Shown in pieces: positions 8,718 through 17,820 of a DNA stretch of 64,000 nucleotides (positions are counted from its first letter, which is position 1; the number at the start of each line of letters is the position of its first letter). The notes under the pieces were generated by a model. The model was given only the letters and a program-made list of their open reading frames with translations, had not been told where the DNA came from and ran no database searches. Origin of the DNA: Methanocella arvoryzae MRE50. GTDB taxonomy: Archaea; Halobacteriota; Methanocellia; Methanocellales; Methanocellaceae. Location of the stretch: NCBI RefSeq assembly GCF_000063445.1, contig NC_009464.1, positions 1,984,001-2,048,000 on the forward strand, read 5' to 3'. The position numbers and the translations under genes are program-made.

Positions 8718-9212
8718 CTACGGCGGAGGATTTGCGGCCGGCCCCCAGTTCAGGGCAAACTCGTACCTCATAACGTCCTTTTTACCGTACTTGACAGGTA
8801 TCTCGAACGATGCCGTGCCATTACTCTCGACAAAGACCGACTGGAACCACGGCCTGGCCGACTTTGTTATTACAGTCCCGACGCTCTGCCCGCCTCTATC
8901 ATAGAGCCTGGTAGTGATGCCGACCCAGCAGTCGTCGGCCCCGTCATTTCTGATCGTTCCCCTGACAACGACACACGGGTCTCCCTTTATGTAGAAGTAT
9001 TTATCCATCAGGTACAAGACGTAGCTGTCTTCGAACCTATCGTAGCTGAGATTGGAGTCGATCAGGTATACTTGGGTTGATTGGATATAGCCGGGAGCAG
9101 GCGGAGTAATTTGCTCCACTGGCACCGAGCCTCCCTGCTGTACTGCGAAAATCAACGCGGCCCCTGCTATGGCTACTACAGTCAGGATGGCCAGGAAATA
9201 GTTTTTATCCAC
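8718..9212 (-). CDS. membrane-anchored extracellular protein, 164 aa
   Basis: An N-terminal hydrophobic segment (about residues 5-23) is followed by a beta-rich outer domain. The stretch 'VVVRGTIRNDGADDCWVGITTRLYD...SFEIPVKY' resembles FxLYD-type domains, in which a short chain describing differences in extension folds as an immunoglobulin-like sandwich. The protein ends in a proline-rich tail. It is transcribed toward the propeller regulator at 6429 on the same strand with a gap of about 195 bp. The precise function is not recognisable. The stop is TAG at 8718-8720. Confidence 0.6.
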   Translation of the reverse strand: MDKNYFLAILTVVAIAGAALIFAVQQGGSVPVEQITPPAPGYIQSTQVYLIDSNLSYDRFEDSYVLYLMDKYFYIKGDPCVVVRGTIRNDGADDCWVGITTRLYDRGGQSVGTVITKSARPWFQSVFVESNGTASFEIPVKYGKKDVMRYEFALNWGPAANPPP

Positions 9213-9313
9213 GGCTTATTATTTCATCTTACTGGATAACAACTTTTCTAGCATACCTTTACTCTGGCGGATAACGTATTTCAACCATAAGGCAGTTCAT
9301 CGGATTACTATCT

Positions 9314-10126
9314 ATGAGTGACTTTAGCCCTGATACTCCGGAACTCGCAGAGGCATACGACAGGACTAGCGACGGCCAGCTCGAGAAGGGCGGCGTGCTG
9401 ATCTCCCGCATGGGCATCGGGGCCGGGGATCGAGTTCTTGATGTGGGGTGCGGGACTGGCAGGCTGGCCTTGCGAGTTTCTGAGCTTGTGGGGCCTTCGG
9501 GGTGCGTGGTGGGCGTCGACCCCTCGGAGCCTCGCATCGCGCTGGTCCGGCGCAAGCTGGCCTCGTGTGAACATTCCAGCGTCCGGTTCGTCGTCGGCAG
9601 GGCCGAAGACTTGAGCTTCCTGCCAGGCCAGGCGTTCGATCACGTCTACTATTCCTCTGTGTTTCACTGGATCAGCGATAAAAAGGCCGCACTGCGAGAG
9701 GCTTTCAGGGTTCTGGCGCCGGGCGGGCGGATCGGCATCACTACGGCCGACGCTGGCGATCTCAGGAACGTACCGGCAGTCATGGACCGGCTTATGCTTC
9801 AGCCGCCCTATGCGGGGAGAGTGGATGCTTCTCTGGCTGCCAGGCGGCCAGTGAGCCGGAAAGAGCTGGAGGCCATGCTGGCAGAGGCTGGTTTCGGGAG
9901 CATTGATGTGACTCTCCACGAGCTAAACCGGGTCCGCAGCTCTCCTGAGGCTGCACTGGAGCAGGCGGAGGCAGACTCTGCGGGCACTCTGCTGGCTCAC
10001 GTGCCCGTAAATCTGCGAGCCCTGGCCAGGCAGGATATCCTCCGGGAACTGGAAGCTTTCAGGACCCCTGCCGGCATCGTGCTGTCGACGAGCAGCCTCG
10101 TCGCCGTAGCGATCAAACCTCGCTGA
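9314..10126 (+). CDS. class I SAM-dependent methyltransferase
   Basis: The 270-residue protein has the standard Rossmann methyltransferase motifs. Motif I is 'VLDVGCGTGRLAL', the acidic residue at the end of strand 2 is in 'VVGVDPSEP', and 'HVYYSSVFHWISD' followed by 'EAFRVLAPGGRIGITT' are motifs IV and V of the Methyltransf_11/25 type. The variable C-terminal half should choose the substrate, which I cannot name. It is divergent from the gene at 8718 with about 100 bp between them, which must hold both promoters. Confidence 0.85.
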   Translation: MSDFSPDTPELAEAYDRTSDGQLEKGGVLISRMGIGAGDRVLDVGCGTGRLALRVSELVGPSGCVVGVDPSEPRIALVRRKLASCEHSSVRFVVGRAEDLSFLPGQAFDHVYYSSVFHWISDKKAALREAFRVLAPGGRIGITTADAGDLRNVPAVMDRLMLQPPYAGRVDASLAARRPVSRKELEAMLAEAGFGSIDVTLHELNRVRSSPEAALEQAEADSAGTLLAHVPVNLRALARQDILRELEAFRTPAGIVLSTSSLVAVAIKPR

Positions 10127-10669
10127 TCACACTGAGTCAATGGCATCATGAGCTTGTGAACTAGGACGAACGCTGCGCTGCGCCCGACCCACAGAGATTC
10201 CACAGATGGCTCGGCCCCGAGAGGCCTCGTTTTTTAATCGCAAAGAGTCCGGTGATGATCGGAGCCTTGATCAGGCATAAGTGATGAAAAACTGGCAGTT
10301 CTCAGTTTCCCCGCTATTAAAGCTGCCAGCACTCGCCATATGATAAATAGGATATTTGGGTAGAGGCTATGAAAAATTGAAAGTTGGCCCTGCGTGAGTC
10401 GAAAATACCGCCAAGCTCGCCAAGGAGCCAGGCTCGCCAAGATATAATTTTTCACGGAACGACAAGCAATAATTTTAGTGATCCGCGTGGTTCCGATCGA
10501 AAAAGTCCTTGGCGTGCTTGGCTTCTTGGCGTGCTTGGCGGCCTTGCAAGCGTCCTTGCGCCTTTGCGAACTAATAACAAGGCGGCCTGGCGCCGAACGC
10601 TGCCCCGATTATCATGGGAATCTCTGAGGGTCTGGCACAGCTCAGCGTCCGTCTGTTGTCTCACTCTTC
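10127..10669. repeat. intergenic region with a 'cgccaag/cttggcg' inverted-repeat element
   Basis: No gene is seen. A T-run at about 10229-10236 may end the methyltransferase transcript. From 10329 an element begins with ACTCGCC..GGCTATGAAAAATTGAAAG and CGAAAATACCGCCAAGCTCG. It continues in direct repeats of CGCCAAG to about 10441, and is followed from about 10510 to 10565 by the inverse words CTTGGCGTGCTTGGC. The same left arm recurs near 35329, 35433 and 44580. The right arm here lacks the terminal part kept at 35700-35779, so this copy is incomplete. Confidence 0.65.
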
Positions 10670-11914
10670 TTAAATCCATTTCCACCTTCTGGCTAGCATG
10701 AGGATTACGATATCCACGATAATAAACGTCGCTATCAGGGCGTACCCAAAAGCGCTGCTGCCGTAGGTGGGTATCAGCAGGAGGGTCCCGCCCAGCAGGA
10801 CTACGAAGATGATGGCGTTGAGCAAAATAATCGTATTCACGTTCATCCTGATGTTGAGCACGGGGATGAATAGCGAGTATATGGTATAAGGGAAGCTGGC
10901 GAGGACGATGAGCTTCATCAGCTCCAGGCCTTCGAGGTACCGGGGCCCGAAGAAGCCCATGATGGCGGGACCGAATAAGAATAAGAAGATGGCGCCGGGG
11001 ATGAGTATGGAGTACACGGTCAGGGCTGCCCTGGTGAAGTTCTTCTTCAGGCTCTCCCCGTATACGCCTTCCACGAAGAAGGAGGTGCTCAGGGAGATCG
11101 GGATCTGGAGCAGGAAGTTGCCCAGGGTATACGCAATGTAGTAGATGGCTGCCTGCGCTTCGCCCAGCTGTGCTGAGATGATGAGGGGCACTGACAGGTA
11201 GGCGGCGTTATAGAGGATGCTGGCCACGTAGTTCCTCGATGATGTCCTGAAGCTGGTTTTGATGAACTCTGGGTCTACCCGCAGGTCGAACCTGACCACC
11301 TTTTGCAGTATCCAGGCCACGAAGATGAAGGCCACTATATAGGAGAGCACGTTGGCGCTGAAGATGCCGAAGAACCCGAGGGCGGCCAGCAGGAACAGCA
11401 GGGGTAGCCTCGTCAGGTAAAGCAGGTTCTGGATGAACGTGTATTTCGCGTCCCTCATCGCTATGAAGGTCTGGGTGGCGACGGCTCCTGCGGCGCCTGT
11501 GCCGACGAAGACGAGGAAGATCAGGATGTACTGCCAGTCGAGCAGGCCGGCGATGTCGGGTGATATGTACGGTGCGGTAGCCACGTACAGCAGGCCCAGC
11601 ACTAAGGCGGTGGATACCATGACCACCATCGAGGTGTTGAACGCCTTGCTCTTGTCGTAGTGGTGGAAGTAGCGGAGGAGTGATATGTCGAAGCCCATGC
11701 TGGAGAAGGCGAGGATCAGGGACGCGGCGGATATCAGGACTACGGCGTTGCCGACGTCGTTTACTGAGTATAGCCTGGCCGCTATCGCCCAGAAGAAGAA
11801 GCCGGCGGCAACGCCCAGGCCTTTGTTCGCCATGATGAAGAAAGAGTTCTTGAAGAACGGGTCTTTCAGGCTGCGTTTTAACCCGCCGAAGTAGTGCTTG
11901 ACCGTGGTGCTCAT
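10670..11914 (-). CDS. polysaccharide flippase of the MOP (Wzx/PST) family
   Basis: This 414-residue integral membrane protein has about 12 membrane segments and the MATE/PST-like N-terminus 'FFIMANKGLGVAAGFFFWAIAARLYS.DVGNAVVLISAASLI'. Such proteins move lipid-linked sugars across the membrane for surface glycan or S-layer glycosylation. The ATG at 11914 follows GATAGGTAGC, a good ribosome site; a TTG at 11929 is less likely. It is divergent from the SGNH-like gene at 12152. A shared role in surface glycan assembly is plausible but inferred. Confidence 0.85.
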   Translation of the reverse strand: MSTTVKHYFGGLKRSLKDPFFKNSFFIMANKGLGVAAGFFFWAIAARLYSVNDVGNAVVLISAASLILAFSSMGFDISLLRYFHHYDKSKAFNTSMVVMVSTALVLGLLYVATAPYISPDIAGLLDWQYILIFLVFVGTGAAGAVATQTFIAMRDAKYTFIQNLLYLTRLPLLFLLAALGFFGIFSANVLSYIVAFIFVAWILQKVVRFDLRVDPEFIKTSFRTSSRNYVASILYNAAYLSVPLIISAQLGEAQAAIYYIAYTLGNFLLQIPISLSTSFFVEGVYGESLKKNFTRAALTVYSILIPGAIFLFLFGPAIMGFFGPRYLEGLELMKLIVLASFPYTIYSLFIPVLNIRMNVNTIILLNAIIFVVLLGGTLLLIPTYGSSAFGYALIATFIIVDIVILMLARRWKWI

Positions 11915-11929
11915 GCTACCTATCAACAA

Positions 11930-12151
11930 ATATAATATGTGGCTTATTATATAATATTACTTCAAGGGGTATTCTGCCGGTGGTTGGCCGGCCCGTCAGA
12001 TGATTAGCCGGTCATATCTCACAAAGGATCTACTGCGCATTTCCTGTCATATCTATAGTATATGCCGCCATCGACTCCACCTGGAGAGGCGTTCGACCAA
12101 ATTATTATATAATAAATTATTAATATAACTATAATATATTGATTTAGGGGC
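11930..12151. promoter_or_regulatory. divergent A+T-rich promoter region
   Basis: The 222 bp between the flippase and the SGNH-like gene contain several TATA-like words, including TTATTATATAATATT near 11943-11957, ATTATTATATAATAAATT near 12100-12117 and CTATAATATATTG near 12128-12141. The first suits the flippase and the last suits the rightward gene. Confidence 0.45.
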
Positions 12152-12985
12152 TTGATTTGCATATACGCCAATCGCTATTACTGGCTCGTGTCGGAAATTA
12201 TCGGTGAGCGTGGCATCATTTTCCTGATCAAGTACACGCTTGCCATATATGTGGATATGGTGGTGAGGGAACTGTACCAGGTTTACTCGTACTTGTATGC
12301 CTGGGTGTTCAACAAGCCTCTTATCTACGTTATCGGGGACAGCCACTCGTGGGCGTTTAAGAAGCAGAGGTCCTTCATCATCAATAACATCGGGCCGGCT
12401 ACCGCTTACAATCTGTGCAATCAGGACAGCACCATCCAGTCGTACCGGAAACTGCTTCAGGCTGTAGGGAAGATCGACCGGCGCAAGGACTACGTCATCC
12501 TCACATTCGGGGAGATCGACTGCCGGGTGCACTTCTATAACCAGTACATGAAAAACGGCGGAAAAATTTCCCTTGACAGCCTCATGGACATGACGATCGA
12601 GAACTACGGCAAGGTCCTTTTCGAGTTGCGGGAAAAGGGCATCAACTTCCTGGTGTACGGGGTAGTCCCGGCGGCGAGGGACGTGGTCCGCTACCCTCCC
12701 TACTCCACCAAGAAGATCCGGGAAGAGCTGGTCAACAGCTTTAAAAGCAGCTATCGTTACCAGGCTTCTCCAGAAATGCGCAGCTATATCAACCGCCGGT
12801 TCAACGAAAAGCTGAAAGCCTTCTGCAAGGCGAACCAGATCAAGTATCTCGACATATATTCGGTCGTGGCCGATAAGCAGGGTTTTGTAAAGGATGAGTT
12901 CGTGGCCGACGAGATCCACGTCAACGGGAAGATCATGCCATACGTCAAAGCGATGCTCAAAGAAGAGATGGGGCTCGAGACCTGA
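12152..12985 (+). CDS. SGNH/GDSL hydrolase-like protein
   Basis: The protein of about 277 residues shows the spaced blocks of the SGNH fold: 'VIGDSHSW' (block I with the catalytic serine), 'LTFGEIDCR' where block III normally is, and 'VADEIHVNGK' supplying the Asp-x-x-His pair. Such proteins act as esterases or acyl-transfer enzymes on glycans. An N-terminal stretch with two hydrophobic runs (about residues 10-58) may attach it to the membrane. The start is uncertain: the frame opens with TTG at 12152 after AGGGG, while a GTG at 12188 is possible. It sits beside a flippase, so a role in glycan decoration fits. Confidence 0.7.
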   Translation: MICIYANRYYWLVSEIIGERGIIFLIKYTLAIYVDMVVRELYQVYSYLYAWVFNKPLIYVIGDSHSWAFKKQRSFIINNIGPATAYNLCNQDSTIQSYRKLLQAVGKIDRRKDYVILTFGEIDCRVHFYNQYMKNGGKISLDSLMDMTIENYGKVLFELREKGINFLVYGVVPAARDVVRYPPYSTKKIREELVNSFKSSYRYQASPEMRSYINRRFNEKLKAFCKANQIKYLDIYSVVADKQGFVKDEFVADEIHVNGKIMPYVKAMLKEEMGLET

Positions 12986-13099
12986 TTATATCCTGTGGTG
13001 AAGCTCCGGCAGCTACCCTTAAATCCGTTAACCCTCCCGTCCACAGCGTGTTCCCGCATCAGCAACCCTTATGAGAAGAAGTAAACATAGTGTTATATT

Positions 13100-15007
13100 A
13101 TGGACTGGAGGGTCATGCTGGCCAAGGGCTTTAATACCTTTATCTTACTGCTGATAGTGGTCCAGTTCCTCCTTTTGCTGGGCATCATCGTCTTGCTCTC
13201 CTACCTTGGGTCCGGGCTTTTCATGTCGATCATCACCGCGGTGTCGACCATCACTCTCGTGGTGCTGTGCTTGCCCCTGTCTGTTCTCCAGTACTTCTCG
13301 AGCCGGGACCGTAAGCTCAAGGTACTCTTCGCAGGGCTGATCATGGTGTTCCTGATCTCCTCTCTCGCAGTTATCATCTGGTATCTGGCAGAGTTTCCCG
13401 GCTACTTCTGGCTGACAGACGTCACCAAGTTCCTCACTCTCCTGACCTATCTGCCTCTGCTAGTCTCCCTGCTGGCGGTTTCCCGGGCCAGGGACCTGAA
13501 AATCGAGCCGTATAACAAAGCTGCTATCGTATTTCTCAGCGTCGTCTCCGCGCTGGTCGTGGCCTTTTACGCCCTCGCAAACGCGGGCAGGGCAGGGGCG
13601 GACACCTTCGGCATCATAAACTATACCGTGTCGATCCTCCTCGACATCGTCGTGCTGGCCTTGACGTCTGTCCTGATCCTCACCCACCTGCAGGGCAAGC
13701 TACGGTACCTGCTATCCATTATTCTCATCACTTACCTTCTCAGCACGGTGGCAGATGTCGCTGTGCTGATCGACAGCCTGAACCTGTACGAGGCTTTCGA
13801 TGTGGGGCGCTTTGTCTACGCGATCATGATCAACTTTACCGGGCTGGCCTTGCTGGCGTATTCGCTGGGCAACATCAAGGTCATAACCGTGGAGGAGGTA
13901 TCCAGGAAGCTGAACGATGTCACCCTGCTCATGTCCGACCTCGTGGAGCAGTCGCCGCTGGCCATCTGCATATGCGATACCACGGGCGCTATCCTGATGG
14001 CGAACGATCGCTTCCTGGACATCTGCGGCCTGAGCCGGCCCGATGCGCCGGGCGGGCTTACCGTCATTCAGGCGCTACCTGAAGCAGGAAAAGTATTGCC
14101 ACCTCTATCCCGGCTGACGACCGGTACCGGGGCTTTCACCGTCGACGGATTGCGAATCGAGAGGGCCGGCAAAGCCCCTGCGTACTTCCGCATGAAGGCG
14201 TTCCCGACTCGCGGATCAGACGGCCTCGTCGCCAGCATTGTCATCATCCTGGACGACGTCACCGAGCGGAAAGCCTTCGAGGACCAGCTGGTGATAGAAA
14301 AAAAGCAGACCGAGCTATACGTCGATTTGATGGGCCACGATGTCAACAACATGAACCAGATTGCGATGGGCTTTCTGGAGATCGCCGAAGAAAAGCTCCG
14401 GCAGGAAGGCCGGCTCGGGGAGGATGACCTGTACCTGCTGTCGAAGCCGATCGAAGCACTGGCCCACAATTCCCGCATCATCTACAACATCAGGAAGCTA
14501 CAGCAGGAGAAGGCCGGGGAGTACCGGCACAAGCCGGTCGACGTAGGCGAGACGCTCGCAGGCGTGACCTCCCGGTACTCCGGCCTCGCAGGAAGAGACG
14601 TCCGGGTGAGCCTGTGCATCGGGGAGGACTGCACCGTCATGGCCAACGAACTGCTGGGAGAAGTGTTCGACAACCTCGTCGGCAACGCCGTCAAGCATAC
14701 AGAAGGGCCTGTCTGCATCAGGGTAGCCGTGGATAAGATCAGCGGCGCAGGGGGCAAGGATTACTGCAGGGTGACCGTGGAAGACGACGGGCAGGGCATC
14801 ACGGACGAGATGAAGGGCAAGCTGTTCGACAGGCTGTCTATGGACAACAAGAGGGCGAGAGGCAGCGGGTTCGGCCTGTGCCTGTCAAAAATTCTGGTCG
14901 AGGACTTCGGCGGCCGGCTGGAGGTCGAGGACAGGGTGCAGGGGGATTATACAAAAGGCGCGAAGTTCGTGGTCACACTGCCCTTGATCACGGATAATCC
15001 CCGCTAA
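13100..15007 (+). CDS. membrane sensor histidine kinase with PAS domain
   Basis: The 635-residue protein starts with about seven membrane segments (residues 10-265), then a PAS domain ('SPLAICICDTTGAILMANDRFLDICGLS'), a phosphoacceptor helix and an ATPase domain. The H-box reads 'LMGHDVNNMNQIAMGFLE' with histidine at residue 413, a form common in methanogen kinases. N, G1 and G2 boxes are 'DNLVGNAVKHT', 'VEDDGQGI' and 'GSGFGLCLSK'. There is no response regulator in the neighbourhood, so its partner is unknown. The start ATG at 13100 lies right after TTATATT, and no clear ribosome site is seen. Confidence 0.9.
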   Translation: MDWRVMLAKGFNTFILLLIVVQFLLLLGIIVLLSYLGSGLFMSIITAVSTITLVVLCLPLSVLQYFSSRDRKLKVLFAGLIMVFLISSLAVIIWYLAEFPGYFWLTDVTKFLTLLTYLPLLVSLLAVSRARDLKIEPYNKAAIVFLSVVSALVVAFYALANAGRAGADTFGIINYTVSILLDIVVLALTSVLILTHLQGKLRYLLSIILITYLLSTVADVAVLIDSLNLYEAFDVGRFVYAIMINFTGLALLAYSLGNIKVITVEEVSRKLNDVTLLMSDLVEQSPLAICICDTTGAILMANDRFLDICGLSRPDAPGGLTVIQALPEAGKVLPPLSRLTTGTGAFTVDGLRIERAGKAPAYFRMKAFPTRGSDGLVASIVIILDDVTERKAFEDQLVIEKKQTELYVDLMGHDVNNMNQIAMGFLEIAEEKLRQEGRLGEDDLYLLSKPIEALAHNSRIIYNIRKLQQEKAGEYRHKPVDVGETLAGVTSRYSGLAGRDVRVSLCIGEDCTVMANELLGEVFDNLVGNAVKHTEGPVCIRVAVDKISGAGGKDYCRVTVEDDGQGITDEMKGKLFDRLSMDNKRARGSGFGLCLSKILVEDFGGRLEVEDRVQGDYTKGAKFVVTLPLITDNPR

Positions 15008-15018
15008 TAGTAGTACCG

Positions 15019-15495
15019 CTACTTACCGCTACTAACAGTAGCCGCGCTACCGTTCAGCTTCTCTATGGTCTTCGCTATGCGCCGGGCTCTGGTCTCCTCT
15101 TTCTTCGCCTCCGTGATCCACTCTATGTACTCCCTTTTATGGGTATAGGACAGCTTCTCGAAGGCCGAACGTGCCATCTCGCAGCCTGACAATGCCCGGG
15201 CAAGGTCTTCCGGCATGTCTACGACTCTCGGCGCGTCGTCCACGTCCATGGTTATGTGCACGCTATCCCCGGGCTCCTTGCCGATGGCCTCCCGGATCTT
15301 CTTCACCACGCCCAGGTAATAGACGCCTCCATAGGGGTGGATTGACCCCCTGTACTCGACGCCGTCTATGGTACAGCGCACTTTCACCTGGCCTTTTCGG
15401 CCGAACGCCTGCTGCACGTCGAAGGGTATCTTTACTCCTGCTCCGCCGCTGTCGTCGTCCTTGACCAGAATTGCCTCGAATTCCTGCCCCGCCAT
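15019..15495 (-). CDS. DUF1905/YdeI-type protein
   Basis: The N-terminal 95 residues match the DUF1905 barrel ('VKIPFDVQQAFGRKGQVKV...GSIHPYGGVYYLGVVK'). The C-terminal part matches the OmpD-associated/YdeI helical tail ('YTHKREYIEWITEAKKEETRARRI'). The two-part arrangement and the length of 158 residues are usual for the family. Bacterial relatives are named for bacteriocin protection, but the biochemical activity is not known. It is a cytoplasmic protein. The gene converges on the histidine kinase gene with only 11 bp between them. Confidence 0.85.
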   Translation of the reverse strand: MAGQEFEAILVKDDDSGGAGVKIPFDVQQAFGRKGQVKVRCTIDGVEYRGSIHPYGGVYYLGVVKKIREAIGKEPGDSVHITMDVDDAPRVVDMPEDLARALSGCEMARSAFEKLSYTHKREYIEWITEAKKEETRARRIAKTIEKLNGSAATVSSGK

Positions 15496-15552
15496 AAATG
15501 TGGATATATGCGGGGCTTTATCAAAATGATTACGGGACGAGTGTCACGTCTT

Positions 15553-15867
15553 CTACTTTTTCCTGGCCTTGAGCTTCTTCATCATCTCCTCGACTTCCCT
15601 GGCACCTTCCTCGTAGTGCGCTTTCTCGTCCGGAGCCAGCTCGTCCAGCAGCCTCAGAAATTCGCCCACGTGCTCCAGCTCTTCCTCCGCTATGTCTCTC
15701 AGTACCGCGATGGCCAGCTTGTTATCCGTAGACTCGGCGAGCTGAAGGTAAAGCTGGACTGCCTCGTATTCAGCTGCGATATCGAAGCGTATCGCCCTCT
15801 TGAGCTCTTCGTCGGTCAGCTTCCGGTCTGCTTTCATGCCCGAAAAATTAGTAGCGAACTCTGGCAT
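15553..15867 (-). CDS. ferritin-like diiron protein, 104 aa
   Basis: This short helical protein has one E...E-x-x-H set: 'FDIAAEYEAVQLYLQLAE' in the first helix and 'DIAEEELEHVGEFLRLL' in the second. A single half-site per chain in about 100 residues resembles the encapsulated-ferritin (EncFtn) and small rubrerythrin-like group, in which the iron site is completed between two subunits. No encapsulin shell gene is seen in the window. The ATG at 15867 follows GAGGAGATTGT, a strong ribosome site, and TTATATAAAC at about 15901-15910 is a TATA box for it. A role in iron or peroxide handling is inferred. Confidence 0.75.
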   Translation of the reverse strand: MPEFATNFSGMKADRKLTDEELKRAIRFDIAAEYEAVQLYLQLAESTDNKLAIAVLRDIAEEELEHVGEFLRLLDELAPDEKAHYEEGAREVEEMMKKLKARKK

Positions 15868-15994
15868 ACAATCTCCTCACCAGGTAACTACTATCACGAC
15901 GTTTATATAATATTCCTGCGGGGTACACGGGCCATCTCCTTAAACTTATCCTTTGCCAGGCCTAAAAAAAGTTCACATAGGGCTATACTAGCTA

Positions 15995-16153
15995 TTACTT
16001 GCCCTTGTCAATCTCAGTCCGGTAGCCGGCCTCGATCTCGCGCTTTTCCTTCGCTTTCTCGTACCTTTTCACTTCCGCCTTCTCAGCGCCGGTCAGCGGC
16101 CTGTGCTCCTCCACATCCTCGTGCTCGACTTTGACGTTCTTATCTATGCCCAT
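15995..16153 (-). CDS. small charged protein, 52 aa
   Basis: A short open frame starts with ATG at 16153, after GGGGATC about 8 bases upstream, and stops with TAA at 15995. The product is very hydrophilic and rich in Lys and Glu ('GAEKAEVKRYEKAKEKREIE'), probably one helix. It has no membrane segment and no family that I recognise. Codon use looks normal for the genome, and it lies in the same direction as the genes on both sides, which supports it as real. Confidence 0.5.
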   Translation of the reverse strand: MGIDKNVKVEHEDVEEHRPLTGAEKAEVKRYEKAKEKREIEAGYRTEIDKGK

Positions 16154-16241
16154 GCCATGATCCCCATGAAGACGACGTCATCGAAGCATAATTAGGTTGC
16201 CCGCTCTTTCCGGGCCAGAAAAATGTAGAGTGGCCCCTTAA

Positions 16242-16814
16242 TCATGGCGCCTTCGGCCGGGTGCGGGACAGTGCTGCCGGCCATTCGGCCTTCAGCATCG
16301 AGTAAACCACCATGTCGTGGTAGCGGCCGTAGAGCAATATTGCCTCCCGGAGGACCCCGTCCTGAGTAAAGCCCGGCCTCCCAGCGATCGCCCGGCTGCG
16401 GCCATTCTCTGTCGCCACGCGGATCTCCACCCGGTGCAGCCCGAGGTCTTCGAAAGCTGTCGTGACAAGGGCACGGCATGCCCTGGTCGCCAGTCCTTTT
16501 CCCCTGTATTGTGTGCCGATCCAGTATCCCATTTCCGCCTTTTCGTTCTCCCAGTCGATGGTGACCAGCGAGACAATGCCGGCGATCTTACCCCTGTACA
16601 TCAAGGCCAGGATGATCGCCTCGTTCTTCTCGTGCTGCTCCAGCGATCGGCGGATGAACCCGGCCGTGTCCTCGGAGGTGGTCGTCAGGTCCACCCAGGG
16701 GAGCCAGGGCCTGAGGTGTTCCCGGCTGCTGTCGATCAGCTCGAAGATCTCCTGCACATCCTGCTCTTCCACCAGCCGGAGCTCGGTTTCAGCGTCGATT
16801 CTGCACTGGAACAT
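16242..16814 (-). CDS. GNAT acetyltransferase, RimJ/RimL-like
   Basis: The 190-residue protein has the GNAT fold of the Acetyltransf_3 type: 'LRLVEEQDVQEIFELIDSSREHLRPWLPW', then 'AEMGYWIGTQYRGKGLATRACRALV' with the acetyl-CoA binding loop, and 'LHRVEIRVATENGRSRAIAGRPGF'. Relatives acetylate N-termini of ribosomal proteins or small amines. The loop Q-Y-R-G-K-G-L-A is the pyrophosphate-binding Q/RxxGxG/A motif. I chose the ATG at 16814; a GTG at 16832 overlaps the TGA of the upstream CPBP gene as GTGA, so coupling with a longer start is possible. Confidence 0.85.
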   Translation of the reverse strand: MFQCRIDAETELRLVEEQDVQEIFELIDSSREHLRPWLPWVDLTTTSEDTAGFIRRSLEQHEKNEAIILALMYRGKIAGIVSLVTIDWENEKAEMGYWIGTQYRGKGLATRACRALVTTAFEDLGLHRVEIRVATENGRSRAIAGRPGFTQDGVLREAILLYGRYHDMVVYSMLKAEWPAALSRTRPKAP

Positions 16815-16828
16815 AATGCCTGCCAGTA

Positions 16829-17761
16829 TCACGCGTTCTCTTTGACTCTTTCGCCCGGGAGCGGCTCGCTACCCGAATTTCTGGCCCTGGCAGCCAGCAT
16901 GGCCAGCAGGACGACAATTCCGGCGCACAGGACTGCGATGTTGATTGCGTAGTACAGGTCGCCGGTGACCGTGTAGCTGAAGAGTGACGTACTGAACGTG
17001 GTTCCCTGTCCCGCTATGCCGAACGGGTTGGTGTCCATCCAGTTCCACGCGGCGTGGAAGCCGCAGACACCCCATATACACCTGTCAGACAGTGCGTACA
17101 GTGACAGGAGCACGGCGAACACGAACAGGAACGGGAAGACCAGGAGGCTGTCGACATCGGCGATCAGGTGCAGCGCGGTAAAGGTCAGGGCAGAGAGCCC
17201 GACAGCTACAGGTATCCCGTACTTCGACGCCAGGGCCGGCAGTTGCCAGCCCCTGAAGATGATCTCCTCTGCCGCACCCTGGACGACGAAGCCCGCCATG
17301 CCCCAAATGACCAGCAGGGCGACGAGCGGCCCAAATTCCAGAGCCTGTTCCACCCGGACTGCGCCGGCTGCAATCAGCAAGGCCATGCAGACCAGGTACA
17401 GGGCTATCCCGCAGGCCATGCCCAACGCATATTTCCAGGCAGCACCCCTCCTGCCCAGCCCCAGCGTCGACAGCGGCCTCTTCTCCCGGAGCAGCACCCA
17501 CGCCGCCAGCGCGACGATCATCAGCCCGAACGGGATGACGTAGTCGAGGTTCTGGACTACTAACGCCAGGGCCAGAGACGAGCCTGCTATATTCTCCGGC
17601 AGAACTGCATTCAGGATCATGCCTCCGATCAGCGAGAACGCGATGACGATGACCAGCGGCAGCAACAGCAGAGTAATTATGTGTGGCGGCTTCCGGGATT
17701 TGCCGGCTCCTGCCACCAGGGGATTATCGGGGCTGAAAGGGCCCCCGGTCGGCGCAGACAT
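16829..17761 (-). CDS. CPBP-family intramembrane metalloprotease
   Basis: This 310-residue membrane protein has about eight hydrophobic segments and the conserved motifs of the CAAX/Abi (CPBP) group: 'GAAEEIIFRGW' (EExxxR), 'ALTFTALHL' (FxxxH) and 'GFHAAWNWMD' (HxxxN/B). Family members cleave within the membrane near prenylated or other substrates, and some protect against bacteriocins. The ATG at 17761 follows GAGGAGATAATTCTC, a very good ribosome site. It overlaps or abuts the GNAT gene, so the two are likely co-transcribed. Confidence 0.88.
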   Translation of the reverse strand: MSAPTGGPFSPDNPLVAGAGKSRKPPHIITLLLLPLVIVIAFSLIGGMILNAVLPENIAGSSLALALVVQNLDYVIPFGLMIVALAAWVLLREKRPLSTLGLGRRGAAWKYALGMACGIALYLVCMALLIAAGAVRVEQALEFGPLVALLVIWGMAGFVVQGAAEEIIFRGWQLPALASKYGIPVAVGLSALTFTALHLIADVDSLLVFPFLFVFAVLLSLYALSDRCIWGVCGFHAAWNWMDTNPFGIAGQGTTFSTSLFSYTVTGDLYYAINIAVLCAGIVVLLAMLAARARNSGSEPLPGERVKENA

Positions 17762-17820
17762 GAGAATTATCTCCTCTGCGTATTATGTTACGGTTGGCTT
17801 TATGGATTATGCTCCGGGGG

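Noticed and set aside
10380-10570. Possible CRISPR array (regular CGCCAAG words)
   Set aside because: The words are 7-12 bases long, irregularly spaced and arranged in inverse halves, without unique spacers of equal length or cas genes.
16192-16576. Other frames within the GNAT gene region
   Set aside because: They have Arg/Pro/Gly-rich shadow composition; only the frame of 16242-16814 carries conserved acetyltransferase motifs.
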